Shown here one piece after another: positions 23,326 to 35,888 of a stretch of DNA of 64,000 nucleotides. Position numbers and translations under genes: made by a program. Position 1 is the first letter of the stretch; every line of letters starts with the position of its first letter. The stretch lies in the NCBI GenBank assembly GCA_963922205.1, contig CAWUHX010000004.1, forward strand, positions 2,604,001-2,668,000, given 5' to 3'. Source of the DNA: Romanomermis culicivorax (taxonomy: Eukaryota; Nematoda; Enoplea; Mermithida; Mermithidae). Below the pieces are notes generated by a model. It searched no databases. It was not told the DNA's origin and worked only from the letters and a program-made list of their open reading frames with translations.

Positions 23326-24625
23326 AACTTTTGCGGGTACACTTACCCATTTTCCTATACCTGAAAAGGCAAGCTTTATAGGACTATACACCTTATATGA
23401 GAGGCGCTCTTCGGGTCCTTTCACCACCTAGTAGAGGCCACATTCCACAGTCTGGCCTCTGCTTGACAAGCAGGACATATTCGGCTACCTGCATCATTAT
23501 GGAGTAGGCCCACCTCCTCATTCTGTCAGAGGGTCAATTCCTCTGACCTTTGGTCCTCTATTTATTATATTTTTATTTTCTAGAGCTCTTTGTTGTTAAA
23601 GTAGCTCCAATTTTTATTAAGTAAACAAACCGACAAAACGGTTTGTGTCACACATATTTTTGGTCCAAAATAAATAAATGGTGGGCGCGAATGTTTTGCA
23701 TGCAACTAGCAAGTTGATGTTAGGCGCGTTGCAGTATGTTTTTTCATTCTTATAATTCGTTTTATTATCGCCTGGTCGTTTTTATTTTGTCGTCCGAGAA
23801 GCGTCTCCATTTGCATATTGTGGTCGTCCTATCCGAAGGATCGGACGTTTTTGTGAAGACCTGCGGTGACTCAGGAAGGAGCGAGGGCGTATTCGCCGTT
23901 TTCGTTTATTGTGTGTTTTGGGTTACGCATCGTGGATCAATCTTGAGGATTTACGCAGCCTGAGGAGGTTTCGACATTCACTTTTGGATCAAGGATAGCC
24001 GTGAGTTGTTGTTCTGGAGTTCAGGTTCATCTATTTTGTCTTTAGACAAGTTTCAGCTTGGGCCCTGGTTTAAGATATCCGGGAATCCCTGTGGCTCTGC
24101 GCACAGGGACGCGTAGAAGGATCAGCGAAGCAGGGAGGAGTTAGTCGATTGTGTTCACGTATTTTGGCACTCTACTTGTTTGTTTTCTCACTTACTTTCA
24201 TTGTTATATTTACCACACTTGTCATTTACCCAAAATAAATATCTTCGTACAGCAAGTCTCAGTTATCTGCAGTAGGATCGTAATTAGTACCGGGTTAGCG
24301 TCAGAGGCCGTACCAGATTGGATCTCCCAAGAACTGCAGGTAGGTAGCCGAGGGCATACGAGCACTTTAATACAACAATTCGCTGCAGTCAAAATGCAAA
24401 CTGGGCTGAGTAGACAGTAGCAAACAGTGTTCCAAGCTTATCTGCACAATTCCTTTAGCCCGAGACCAATTCATCTACCCAGATATATCTTTCTACTGAA
24501 AGGCTGTGTCAGCCTGGGCCAGCTACCAGGAATTCAACTTCGGGTTATACCCAGAATCGAATCTGGTTCTTCAGACTAGTAGTCAGAGGGGATAACCACT
24601 AGACCAAGACGGCCCTACCCCACAG
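23326..24625 (-). mobile_element. S1 SINE, split by the solo LTR
   Basis: The head at 24382-24625 (minus strand: GGGCCGTCTTGGTCTAGTGG, B box GATTCGATTCTGG) and the tail at 23326-23523 (GCTTGACAAGCAGGAC and TATATGAGAGGCGC on the plus strand) are the two parts of an S1 copy, by comparison with 38937-39392. Confidence 0.8.
23524..24377 (+). mobile_element. Solo LTR inserted in a SINE
   Basis: 854 bp from TGTCAGAGGGTC to TTTAATACAACA, thus TG...CA. ATTC lies on both sides (23520-23523 and 24378-24381). Removing the block rejoins a minus-strand S1 SINE. An AATAAA lies near the 3' end (about 24234), as expected for an LTR read on the plus strand. No internal retroelement genes flank it, so it is a solo LTR, with size and 4-bp duplication typical of Gypsy or BEL types. 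Confidence 0.85.
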
Positions 24626-24894
24626 TTTAGCCGCAGCTGGTATTAGGGTAGTAAGTAGCACGTCCATGGGACCGGACTTTTTCGAACTTGTTTTTCCACC
24701 AATTTACTCATTTCCAGCGGGTTTTGAACTGCAGACTGCTGATTACGATGCTGACTGAGCTAAACCTTACAACCCAACTAAGTAATAACTTATTATTTAT
24801 ACCATGGATAGAAATTCGTATAATAAATATACAAATTTTAGAATAAAATATTCATCGAACAAATAGAGGATAAATAAATCTAAAACATAGTCGC

Positions 24895-25085
24895 TCAAAC
24901 AGTTATACTCCACTCATTTTGAAATGGTCGATGCTCCGATCATATGGGAGTAAGTTCAATACAGAAAAACTAATAAGCTTATTACTCTAATCGGAGAAAA
25001 AATTCACCACTGCTACTGTCAATGGATCAGCTGAAAATTTTCTTTGATAATTTGGTTCAATGGTCATAATTTCTCAAGTTAAACT
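24895..25085. repeat. Dispersed repeat M, second copy
   Basis: CAGTTATACTCCACTCATTT, ATAATAAG-like TAATAAGCTTATTACTC and GGATCAGCTGAAAA as in 9310-9505. Confidence 0.55.
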
Positions 25086-25995
25086 CAGCTATCGATACCC
25101 ACATATAGAACATAGGCATCAAATTATACCACCTTAAGTGTGCAGGTTGATACAGGGGGTGCAGAAAGTGCAGCCAATGATCAAAATTTGTATAACCTGT
25201 GAGACAATACAGTAGTCTAGGTAGTATAGTTGATGCTGTAATATGATCCGAATTTCATTAAACATGCAGGATGATACAGGTGCCGTAGAAAAAAAGTGAC
25301 AATACAAGTTTGTAGAAAAATCCTAGAATTTTTTCACTTCTGAATTGGGGTTAACAGTTGAAAAATCTTGAAGAACGTTCAATACTTTCAAGAGTATAAA
25401 TTCGATTTTGTTGCTGATCTTTTACCATATAATTTTTCTAGGTTAAATTTTCTGACTCGAACGATGAAGCAGCGTTTTATTGAGAAGCCCCGAAATTTGC
25501 AGCAGTCGCTTATCAAATTTCAAAATTGCTTTTTCTCACTGGCTCAATGCATAGTGATTAAATACGACAGGCCCAGAATCCCTCGTCTTCGCCAATATGT
25601 ATAGAACATCTTATAGTTTCATGATTTTGATCATATTCGTCTTTTTTGGTGGAATAAAATTACGAAAAATATAGACTTATTAGAGAAACAATATTGCAAA
25701 AAACCCAAATTCGATTTTAATTAGCTGTAGGACACCCACTGGTTGTGTCCTATAGCTAATTGAAACTGCAGTCAATTAAAATTAAATTGAGAGCTAATTA
25801 AAACCTGATGAATTGAGCACGTCATCTCATGTGAGTAATTTGCAGATGAGTAAATGTCTTGTCGTCATCCTTTTACTATAGTTTCTTTGCTAAAGCTTGA
25901 CTTTGCACTATGAATATTCTAGCTCTAAAAAACATATTATGTATTATATTTTAAACGTAAAGGTGGGTTTAAAAACTCAACTAAAAAGAAAATCG

Positions 25996-27479
25996 GGTAC
26001 CGAGACATTAGAGCACAGGACAATAGAGAGCGGACGTTCAGGTCAAAGCATTTTTCCACCAAGGTGTACTTTTTCTAAAGTTGCGAAAGACACAAAAAAT
26101 CACAAATATTTGACCTTTGAACCTTTTAATAAAATTGTTTCATTTTGTCATTTTTGAATTTATCTTCAATTTCTAACTGGCAGTCAGAATCATACACACG
26201 GTTTTTTGTCAGCTTTTAAAAACTTTGTCAGCTTTTGAAATAAAGCTGCTTGCCTAGTATTCTTTTTTTATAGTTCAAAAACAATATAAAATTCACATTC
26301 ATTGCAGATCACGAAAAGTTGGTCAAAATTGGATGAGCTCTAATGTCCCTGTGCTCTATTGTCCTGCATCCTAATGTTCATGCTCTATTGTCCTGCGGTC
26401 TATTGTCCTGCGCTCTAATGTCTCTGTACTCTATTGTCCTGGGGCCGGTTTCATCAAAGCGACTTAAGCTCCAGCTGAGCTGCAGCTTAACTCTATATGT
26501 TATACCATTGTCTTTAAGCTGCAGCTCAGCTGTAGCTTAACTCGTACACAAAACATCTCGAGAAAGTTAAACTACAGCTGAGCTGCAGCTGAGCGGCACT
26601 TTAACGGCAATGCTATAACATATAGAGTTAAGCTAAAGCTTAAGCTGCAGCTTAACTTTCTCGATATGTTTCGTGTAGGAGTTAAGCTGCAGCTTAACTG
26701 CACCTTAACTTTTCGTGTGAAGAAAATGTTTCCATGGCGCATTAGGTGTGTTTTATCCGAAAACTTTTCGTTCGATTATCGATTTTTTGCACAGTCATTA
26801 GTAGTGGTTTATCGACTATTTCGCTTTGTTGGAACTTTGCCAGTAGCTTGTGCAGGCAGTTCTGGAAGTTTGTTAAACTATTATTTATGTTTATATGTCA
26901 AAATGGACCAAAAAACGAACGAACTAACAAGTGCCAAAACGCTCATCCCCGAGTTTCCAGTACCAGTGAAGTTCCAACCAAAAGCGAAATTTTTTCTAGT
27001 GGATTGAAAAAATCGATAATCGAACGAAAAGTTTTCGGGTAAAGTCCGCGCAATGCGCCATGGAAGCATTTCTTTATACGAAAAGTTAAGGTCAGCTCAG
27101 CTGCAGCTTAACTAGTACACAAAACATATCGAGAAAGTTAAGCTGCAGCTTAAGCTTTAGCTTAACTCTATATGTTATAGCATTGCCGTTAAGGTGCAGC
27201 TCAGCTGTAGCTTAACTTTCTCGACATGTTTTGTGCACGAGTTAAGCTACAGCTGAGCTGCAGCTTAACGACAATGGTATAACATATTTAGTTATGCTGC
27301 AGCTTAAGCTGCAGCTCAGCCGGAGCTTAAGTCGCTTTGATGTAACCAGCCTCTGCCATCTATTGTCGTGCGCTCTAATGTCCGCACTCTGTTATCCTGT
27401 GGTCTATTGTCCTGCGCTCTAATGTACCTGCACTCAATTGGCCTGTGCTCTATTGTCCTGCACTCTATGTCCAGTTACC
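25996..27479. mobile_element. Foldback element B, copy 1 (carries nested element C)
   Basis: The ends are inverted versions of GGTACCGAGACATTAGAGC. Arms consist of units such as GAGCGCAGGACAATAGA and their inverse TCTATTGTCCTGCGCTC. AAAATCGG appears at both borders (about 25989-25996 and 27486-27493), consistent with an 8-9-bp target duplication if the right end extends slightly further. The inner segment is inverted relative to copy 2. Element C occupies 26442-27351. Confidence 0.8.
26442..27351. mobile_element. Palindromic element C, copy 1
   Basis: Terminal inverted repeats begin GGGCCGGTTTCATCAAAG and match the right end. Each arm of about 270 bp repeats AGCTGAGCTGCAGCTTAAC modules separated by AACATATCGAGAAAG and ATATGTTATACCATTG spacers. 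A second inverted pair (about 26700-26780 and 27000-27090, ATCGATTATCGAACGAAAAG) encloses about 200 bp of unique sequence. It interrupts the B right arm. Confidence 0.85.
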
Positions 27480-28689
27480 ACGACAAAATCGGCAATTAGT
27501 TCCATGATGACAGAAGAATTAGCCAAAAATGGTAAGATGAGAGATAGCCGGGCATAGGCTTTCAACCAAGGTTAGCTTCATTACAACAGACGTCATGGCT
27601 TTGGTAACCCTATTTGGATCTAGATCCAATTCGCTAAACTGTTGGTTTCTCCATTTGAGTTGATACTCAGTCAAGACTTCTGCTCCATTGATTTTGAAAC
27701 GGTCGCAGTCAATATTTTATTCGAAATTATGGGGGAGCTCGTCTAATATATTGAATAAACTAATATTTTATGATACAAACTACTTGTTGATCACTCTTTT
27801 CAACAGTTTCAATATAGTCCAAATTCATCTGCTGATTTCTAGTAAGGCTTTTTTACTATAACTCCCACTGCTGCATTTCAAAATGATTGGAGTATAGTAA
27901 GTCTTGAGTTGTCTCGAAATTTAATAAGGAAACCTTACTAGAGCTTTCTAATCGTTCAAAAGATTATTCTAAGATTATATTCATTTTATGCTTAATATAT
28001 TTTTTGCAACATTTATTTGGGAACCATTTTTTTCTGCATTTGTTGGTATAAAAATCTTTTAAAAAGATGATCTGGGGGGAGGAGGTCAGCCAGGATTTCA
28101 CTGGAGATCAGCCAGAGGCCTGCGAGGGTCGGTAGCCCACTAAATCCCCACAAAATATTGAAACAACGATTTCCTGCTATAACTGGATATTTGTGAGCCT
28201 ACTCAGTTGATCATTACCAAACTTAAGGAATTTACGTTAAATGCATCCTGTCAAACAACATCAAGTGCATTACTTGCTAGCTTTTGTGACATATTGAGGA
28301 TATACATACAATAGCAGTCATCCCACACCTATGTAAAATTGAGCAATTGAGCAAAGCCACAATTTGACGAAGAAATACACATTTATTCATTCTTACAATT
28401 TCTTGGTGTCGAATGTGTGTCACGTCCATCAATATTTTTCTTATTGTTTTTTATCACACCAAAAACATCAACGCTATATACCATTCGTATTTACGTAAAC
28501 ATTTATTTATATTTTATTATCACTTGCACAATAATCAGAAGTGGGCGTCAGACATTGGAATCTCGACAGTACCAAGTAAGCCTGCACTTCACCTGGATAT
28601 TATTGTAATGAGTTCTCACTGTCTTACGTAGTAGCTTACATGAAATATCTGGGACAACTCTGATTGCTTTTTCGGTTACAAGTTAGCTT

Positions 28690-28895
28690 CAATTCCGGTG
28701 TCATCAAAGTTAGGTTGCACTGCGACTGAAGGTTGTGTTTAGTCTGCTATAGAACTTTTGCACTGTAGTAGCCAACACTTATATGAAAATCTATTGAGTG
28801 ACCCATGGTAATCAGCCATACACATAGCCCCTTTAATTATATATTGTTGACGTCTTTTGACCAAGGCAGAGATCTAAACCTAACAGACTCCAATT
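28690..28895. repeat. Dispersed repeat P
   Basis: Matches 59905-60090: CGACTGAAGGTTGTGTTTAG, GAACTTTTGCACTG, GAGTGACC and AGAGATCTAAACCTAACAGAC in the same order. No tRNA head is visible. Confidence 0.55.
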
Positions 28896-28899
28896 TAAA

Positions 28900-31800
28900 A
28901 GTTTGTTATATAAAACAGAACATACTTTTTTCAAATGAGCCTCAAAGTGCTAGCAGCCTGCAAGGTCTTCGGGTATGGTGATTGAGCCCTGCATGAGCCC
29001 TATGTAGTACACGAGCACTGCACAAGCACTATCCAATACACATTGCTATCAAATTGAAAAAATGTCCTATTTGTGTGTTGAAAAAAGAATTTTTGCGGCC
29101 ACATTCATTACCAAACGTGGTGACAATATGGATATATTTTTTTCATATTATATGTTACAAGTTGTCATCGTGAAACACGATAGGCGACTTTTTGCGTTCT
29201 AATTGACACACATAACGGAAAAAATGATGAATTTCAAGCATAAAGAATTTATGATTGGGATTCAAAAGTGCGAATGGCTCATAAGCATGAAAACAGTACA
29301 TACTCAACTGTGCTCCATCTTTTCTACTGTAAATGCGCCATTAATAAAAATGGTTCATTAATGTCAAAGGCTCATAAGCGTGAAAGATACCAAAATGTGA
29401 AAGCCAATAGTTATCGTTATTTTCATGGTTTTTCTAATGTAATTTAAAGCAGCAAAATGTATGCTTCACTGACTCTAATTTGGGTTAAAATTATGCAAAT
29501 TGGAAAATGTTCAGAATCGGAAATTTCAATGTGAACGCAGTTTTGCCTTAGAATTATGCGAATTGGTTGAAAATTATTTATCGATATTTGAGTAAAAATG
29601 ACATCCTATTATGTATAAGGTTATTTGATGAACTCAAATTCTCATACAATAATTATGCAAATAATGATCAAAATCTCTGAAAGCATTATTTGGAGTCGGG
29701 AATTTTCCATGATTGAAGCACTGAGAGTGAACGTCCTAGAAAAATTTGATACTTTTCGGGCATTGGATATTCAGGCGAGGAATGGGGACACCATTCGACA
29801 TACTGATGTTTAGCTTTTAATTCATTCACCTGTACTCGTCGTTCAAGTTGAATGGGTCTTCGACCTGAATATATCCTTTTTCGAACAATCCTTTGAGCTC
29901 CTATTTTGTTGATTTATATTCTGGTGAATCGATTCCTACTTCTTGTAATTCTTGATCATTTTCGAAACGCCAAATTACTTCCGTGCACAAACTTAGGCCA
30001 GGTTAAGGATTTCGACATATATGTGACATTTTGTAACAATTATATCGTACAGAATATATAAGTGGTTTTGATCCGTTGGTCCATCTTCTCTTAATTGCTT
30101 TCTCTTAAATTGTCACTATTTTTAACCCAAAAAGCCTGGGATTCATTTACATATTTTACACCTTTTCTGACAGGCAGCTTTAATCAAGTCATGTGGTAAT
30201 ATAGAAAATAATTTTTTACTCTCTTAGCCCTTTTGGCTTCTGAACTTCTACAAACCATTTTGGCTTTTGGCACCCTTGAGCTCTCCATGCAAACAGGCTC
30301 ATTTTTCATGGTCTCATCCTTAAACAGACCGATTCATGCCTATGGACTAAATCCAATGTATAATGCCTTGAAAGCATTGATACCAAAATTATCGATGATG
30401 CCATTAAATTTGTGAAATTCAAATTAATATAGCAAAACTGTATTTAAATCGGCCAGAAATTGATAAAGCTGACCCAACGAGAGCGGAGTACAGTATGGTA
30501 ACATACAACATTCGACCCCTAGGATTCATGTTTCATTTACAAGTTCCAAACCGAACAATTTTTATCAAAACCTGGACAGCATGGACACACCTACCCCGAC
30601 ATTGATCAATAATGGGACAGCTCCAGCATGCACTATCCAAGAAGCACCTTCAGCTCAGGTCAGGATGGTCACACCAACCCCCACATTGGTCAGTGGTGAG
30701 ACAGCCTCAGTGCCACCCAGGCAGCCCTTCGCTCCATGTGACATGTTGGCCAGGGATGGGGCAGCCCTAGTTCCATCTAGGAACTTCTCTAAATGCCAGT
30801 GCTAGTTTAAAAAATTTTCTATCCTGGAGGGCAGAGTATATTACTTCACAGTTAGCATTTGAATCTGATGGGTCAATTTTGCCTGCAGTTGTCCTGCTGC
30901 AGAAGAGGAGGTGCAGTCCACCTTTAGGATACAAAAAACATCATCCAGGTGGTGTTCAATAAGAACTACAATATCAGAAAGATTATTGGTGTATGTTGCA
31001 ATTTTATTATCAGTCCAACTTGTTAATTTGAAAATAAATAAACTATCTGTTGTCGGAATTGAGCATAAAATCACACAGTATAGACAATTACCACTTCAAA
31101 TAATGATCTTTTCATCATTCTGACTATTTCATCATCGCTTCAAGTTCGTGATTCTGCAACCAAATGGCGTGTAGAAACAACTACTAAACCTAGCGATTGA
31201 TCGCATTGGCCCCATAAAACTAGTTAGCTTTAGCTGTTTTGATGCTTTTGGAGTTCGATTCAATCTTTAAAACAAAAAATAATTGTGAATACAAACTTAA
31301 GAAAAGTTCATGCAAATGCCAAATTATTTAACTTAGCATTCCTTGCTTATTTATATTCCTTATGGCATTTCCATAAACACAGAACTTATAGCCCATTTCG
31401 TCTGGAAATATCGAGAACAGCAACAACCAAAAAGTCAGGTTTATTTCAAACATAAATTTTCAAGGAGAGAAAAACTATATACTGTAGGAAATAGAAGAGA
31501 ATTTCATTCATGAAAATTGGTAAGCCAGAGTCATAGATTCAATGTGCCTACACACATTTTTAATTAGGTTAAAACTGTGTTGACATCTATACTATACTAC
31601 ACACAATATTTTTTGACGATTTTGTCATGTTAGCTTTGCTGAGTGTGAATGAAACTTTTTCATCAATTACAAATGAGCTAACAGGTTCGAAATTGATTTC
31701 GTAGGTTAGATTCATATTTTGAAACAAATATGTTTCATATTGAACGTCTGGTTGTGAAAAAGTAAATTGATCAGTATTTATGATGCATGGATTTATGATG

Positions 31801-34339
31801 AATCTGTTATTTTACTTCAAAAACTGCAAATTCGATACATAATCAATACAAAGAGTAGAGTAAATTTGAGGATTTTCCAATTTCTTAATTCTGTCATAAA
31901 TATGGGGTGGAAAAGTTACTTTTTTTGGAGCATTTTTCAAACTTTTCAGGTAAAAAGACCAAATTTTAGTCTATTCATACAGATATAATGAATGTTGTAA
32001 CCTCAGGAAAGTGAGTTCAAAATGGAAAGACTAACAAACTTACACAAATCAATGTTTTTGCAAAGAAAAATTGTAAGAAAGTCAGCAATTTTGCAGCTTA
32101 TGACCAGAAAAATAATTGTTTATCGAAAACACTGATGTGATTTGTTCTGATTTAGTATGAATTGGAAATTTTGACAAATTTCAACTTTCTGGAGATAACC
32201 ATGGAAAGAATGAAAATGTGATCAATTTAATGAAAAATATGGTATTCTAATATTCGACATGCATAATGCATATAAAATACGAATTTTTTACTTACATCCA
32301 TGGAAAGGCCAAAAAAGATTGCAATGGTCTTGTGTCTAAAACCAATGCAAAAGAAAACATCAGAATGATTAATAGCGACAACATCATCAAAAATAATGAA
32401 ACCCTCGCTTTACGTCGATTATTTTAATAGAGATTTTTCATCATGCATTAGCTCATTAAAAAGCACACTAGGTGTGAGAAAATTGAGATGTTAATTAGCG
32501 CATACTTGAAATCGGTTCTTTGTTCTTGTAAATAAGCAGAACACCTGTGACCGAATTGATTAGCATCACGTAAACGTTGAGTAGTTTGGGAACAAAGAAA
32601 TAAACGATATGATGAAGTATTATTTTTTGAAGGATGTGGTGTAGCCAATAATGTGTTATTTTTATATGTCTGGTTATGTCAAAAGACGTCAGGAATATAA
32701 CTTAAAAAAAGCTATTAACTTTCATATGAATTATTGTAAGTTACTCAAAGGAGCTTCCTATAAGTAAAGGTCAATACAGTGCAACAGTTCTGCAGCAGAA
32801 TAAATACAACCTTCAGCCATTGTATAACCTAAATTACAGTAGCAGCTTGCAATAAAAAAAGTGTACGGGATTTCCCCAAGCTGCTTCCACAAGCCCTACA
32901 AGCTGTCTCCACAGGCCCTACAAAACTCATTATATTTAACGTCCATGAAGGATAGGACCCTCCAAGGGTAAAGCCAATTGCCAACATCTGCTCCCACTCC
33001 TACTTATAAGGCGATGTATAAATAATAAAATATGTAAATAATATGTGGCGTTCCTAATCACCAAAATAACAAAATACAGAGGGCGGACGTGCACACTATA
33101 ATACTAAAACTATGAAAGAAGAATTAATCTAGTTATCTCAAACTTTTTTTCAATATTGCATCCGTCCATCCACCCAATTTTGCATGGATGCGATGACTGC
33201 TACCCTATGTGCATCCACAACAAACAAATGTTAGAGTGCTTCCACATCTCGATAAACTTGGAGAATATGACATTTTAGAAATTCGAATGTGAGTAGTCCT
33301 ACACTCATAAGTGAGGCCTTCTTTCTTGCGCCTGCTCATCTCAACATAGACAATATTTATAGAATCTAAAATCACATTGCAACATATAGTTTTTACACCT
33401 GCCATTGTGTGGTCTGCAGGATTCTGTATAAATTTCCACAGATGTCTCGGTCTATTTACTAGCTAACAACTGATCATCTGGCAGATATTTTTTATGCATG
33501 ATGATTGGATAATATTCTTGTGTAGTCAATTACGAAAACGTATCCCTCAGGAAAGAATGTCATCAATTAAACTGGTAATATCATGTAGTCCATTCATTTC
33601 AAAATGACACCCATGGTGACAATCAAAAAAATTAGTTTTAATTTGATACAGAAAACTTAATACTGTAGAAAAATGTTGAATTTATTCATTACAACATGGA
33701 AGTCAAAAGCAACTGCATACTTTCTAACTTTCAATCTGGATGAAGCTATAATACTCTAAAGATTTGGCCATTAACCAAGTTATCAAAAAAAGTTTAACGT
33801 TATTCTGTTTTCCACATATGGATGAAGTTTCAAACACAGTCTCCAAATCAAAACTGAAGATGCATATGATATTTTGGATGATTTCTCTCTTCCTATTGTC
33901 TTATCAAAAGCATTTTTTTAAGTTATAAAGCTTTCCACTCTGTGAAAATTGTATACAAAAGTGAATCTGATTGTTTCTGCATCAATCATTTGATAATAAA
34001 TGGAGTGTAATAGTATTAAATTGTGGAACTAACCTTCTTATCCTCGCTGTATCTGTCATTTCAAAACAAATACAAAATAGTATCTTTGTAGCAGTTTGAC
34101 GTAATGTAAACACGGTTCATTTTATGCAAATTGATCTGGTTAATCCGATTCTCTGAAAACCAAACGACCGTTTTTTGCATGTTTTCGGCGCTCCACCGAG
34201 CACCATTTGAATATAGACCCCCAATGAACTTTGTCACCCCAAGGTTTGCCCATATGGTGGATATTATGCAAAAAACCTTATGTCTCTATCTGTAACCGTT
34301 TTTGCTGAAGGGAGAGGCTTAGTCCGATTTTAGAGGGCC
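28900..34339. other. Long stretch with little recognisable
   Basis: Only repeat-like modules at 30560-30790 stand out. Short frames here have A+T-driven composition and no family resemblance; no splice-site-bounded exon was seen. Confidence 0.4.
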
Positions 34340-34790
34340 AAGTATATTATAGGTTGATGCTAGTGCGCCACCTATGATTGTAATGGTCAAAATAGTCATC
34401 TGAATGAAAAACAGACTCATCTGATCATAAAACTATGTCCTCTAAATCTGGTTCATAGTCAAGCTTTTCAAGCCATTATTCGCAAAACTCCTTACAATGA
34501 TCATTTTCTCCTTCCAATAGACCATGAACCAGTATAGGACAAAAAGCCTTTAATCAGTGTTCCTTCACAATTCTTTGAATAACCTTTTGATCAATATGCA
34601 AATGAGTGGCTTCTTTTCGAATGGACGTTCCTTTTCAATTAACTAATCAATAGCCAATTCAAATTTTGCTGTGAAACGTAAATTGATGATCAACCACTGC
34701 ACTGTATGTTTACCATACTTCCTGTTTTGTCTGATGCTCAGAGCAAGATTTTGCGCGGTTTTCTCATATGAAACCATTATAGCAGCAGAA
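34340..34790 (-). pseudogene. Second Tc1/mariner-like transposase relic
   Basis: Minus-strand translation gives KEATHLHIDQKVIQRIVKEH, VHGLLEGENDHCKEFCE, WLEKLDYEPDLEDIVL and SDESVFHSDDYFDHYNHRW. This order (HTH end, hinge with FC-WL, then SDES-F with the first catalytic D) is that of IS630-Tc1-mariner transposases. It contains several stops; the C-terminal half is not recognisable. Confidence 0.6.
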
Positions 34791-34962
34791 TTTTAATTAA
34801 GAAAATTTTCTATAATAATTAAACAACAGAATCATGATCAAACCTAAATTACTTATGAAACACTCGATACACAATTGATTCATTTTATTTTAACCTTATG
34901 TATGTGTCATAATATGAAATCACTGATTCGTCACTTTATGTATTAAATCTTCATTAACCAGA

Positions 34963-35314
34963 GCCCGGTTTCTCGAAAAAACTTAAGCTCCAGCTGAGCT
35001 ACACCCTAAGCTATAGTCTAACTTTATATCATGTACCATTGTTGTTAAGGTCCAGCTCAGCAGCAACTTAACTGGTGTACACAAAACATATCGAGAAAGC
35101 TAAGCTGCAGCTGAGATGCAGCATAACTCTTTATGTTAATACATCATTGTTAAGTTGCAGCTGAGCCACAGCTTGATCTTCTTGATATGTTTTGCATGCA
35201 TGAGTTAAGCTACTGCATAGCTGCACCATAGCGACAATGGTGAATTATATGGGGTTAAGCTACAGCTTAAGCTGCTGCTCAGATAGAGCTTATGTCTCTA
35301 AGATGAAACTGGGC
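34963..35314. mobile_element. Palindromic element C, copy 2 (MITE)
   Basis: 352 bp with ends GCCCGGTTTCTCG and GATGAAACTGGGC and the same AGCTGAGCTGCAGCTTAA modules and AACATATCGAGAAAG spacer as copy 1, but more diverged and without the unique centre. No target duplication is evident. Confidence 0.8.
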
Positions 35315-35888
35315 TGATGTCTGGAAAAGACAATCAGTTGTGGATTGTAGAATTTTCTTCTGAAACTATTTCAATGCTTTACGCGACACAAATAAAAATT
35401 TTGTATTTAGTGACTTTAGGAAGGCCAAAATGATCTGCTGCCAACCTTCCAAACTCAGTTAAAAACTTGTGTTTCTATTCTGCTAAATTTGTTTATTACT
35501 TTTTACGAGTGTATGATGAAAAATAAATGGGCTCATGAATTAGCATTGCGTAAGTTTCACATACATGAAATTAGAAAAAGGATGTTGAGCTATGTGTTAG
35601 ACAGATAATTTTCACAGTGCACCCTACGAAATATAGAGTTTTGAAATTGATGAAGAGCTCAAATATTAAAAGTGGTGCGAGGTCAGATTGTCTTTCTGTC
35701 AGGTACTTTTTTTCAGCGAGCTTCCTTGAACTTGATTTTTCACTAGTCAATGGCTGTTATACATATTCAAATAAGGTTAAGGTAAACTTTCGATTGGTCA
35801 GCTTATTTATGTTAATTTCAGTGTATGATGATAGTCTATGGTTGAAAATTGTCATTGTAACATTACTGCTGTTGCTGTAGGTTCAGAG

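Larger units (their letters stand above)
25290..27980 (+). repeat. Dispersed segment, copy 2
   Basis: Same landmarks as copy 1 but lacking its two MITEs. It instead carries foldback B (25996-27479) with element C nested inside. Confidence 0.75.

Noticed and set aside
32448-32648. Minus-strand frame with TTQRLRDANQFGHRCSA, faintly like a Tc1 helix-turn-helix
   Set aside because: Too short and weak, with no catalytic residues or element ends nearby.
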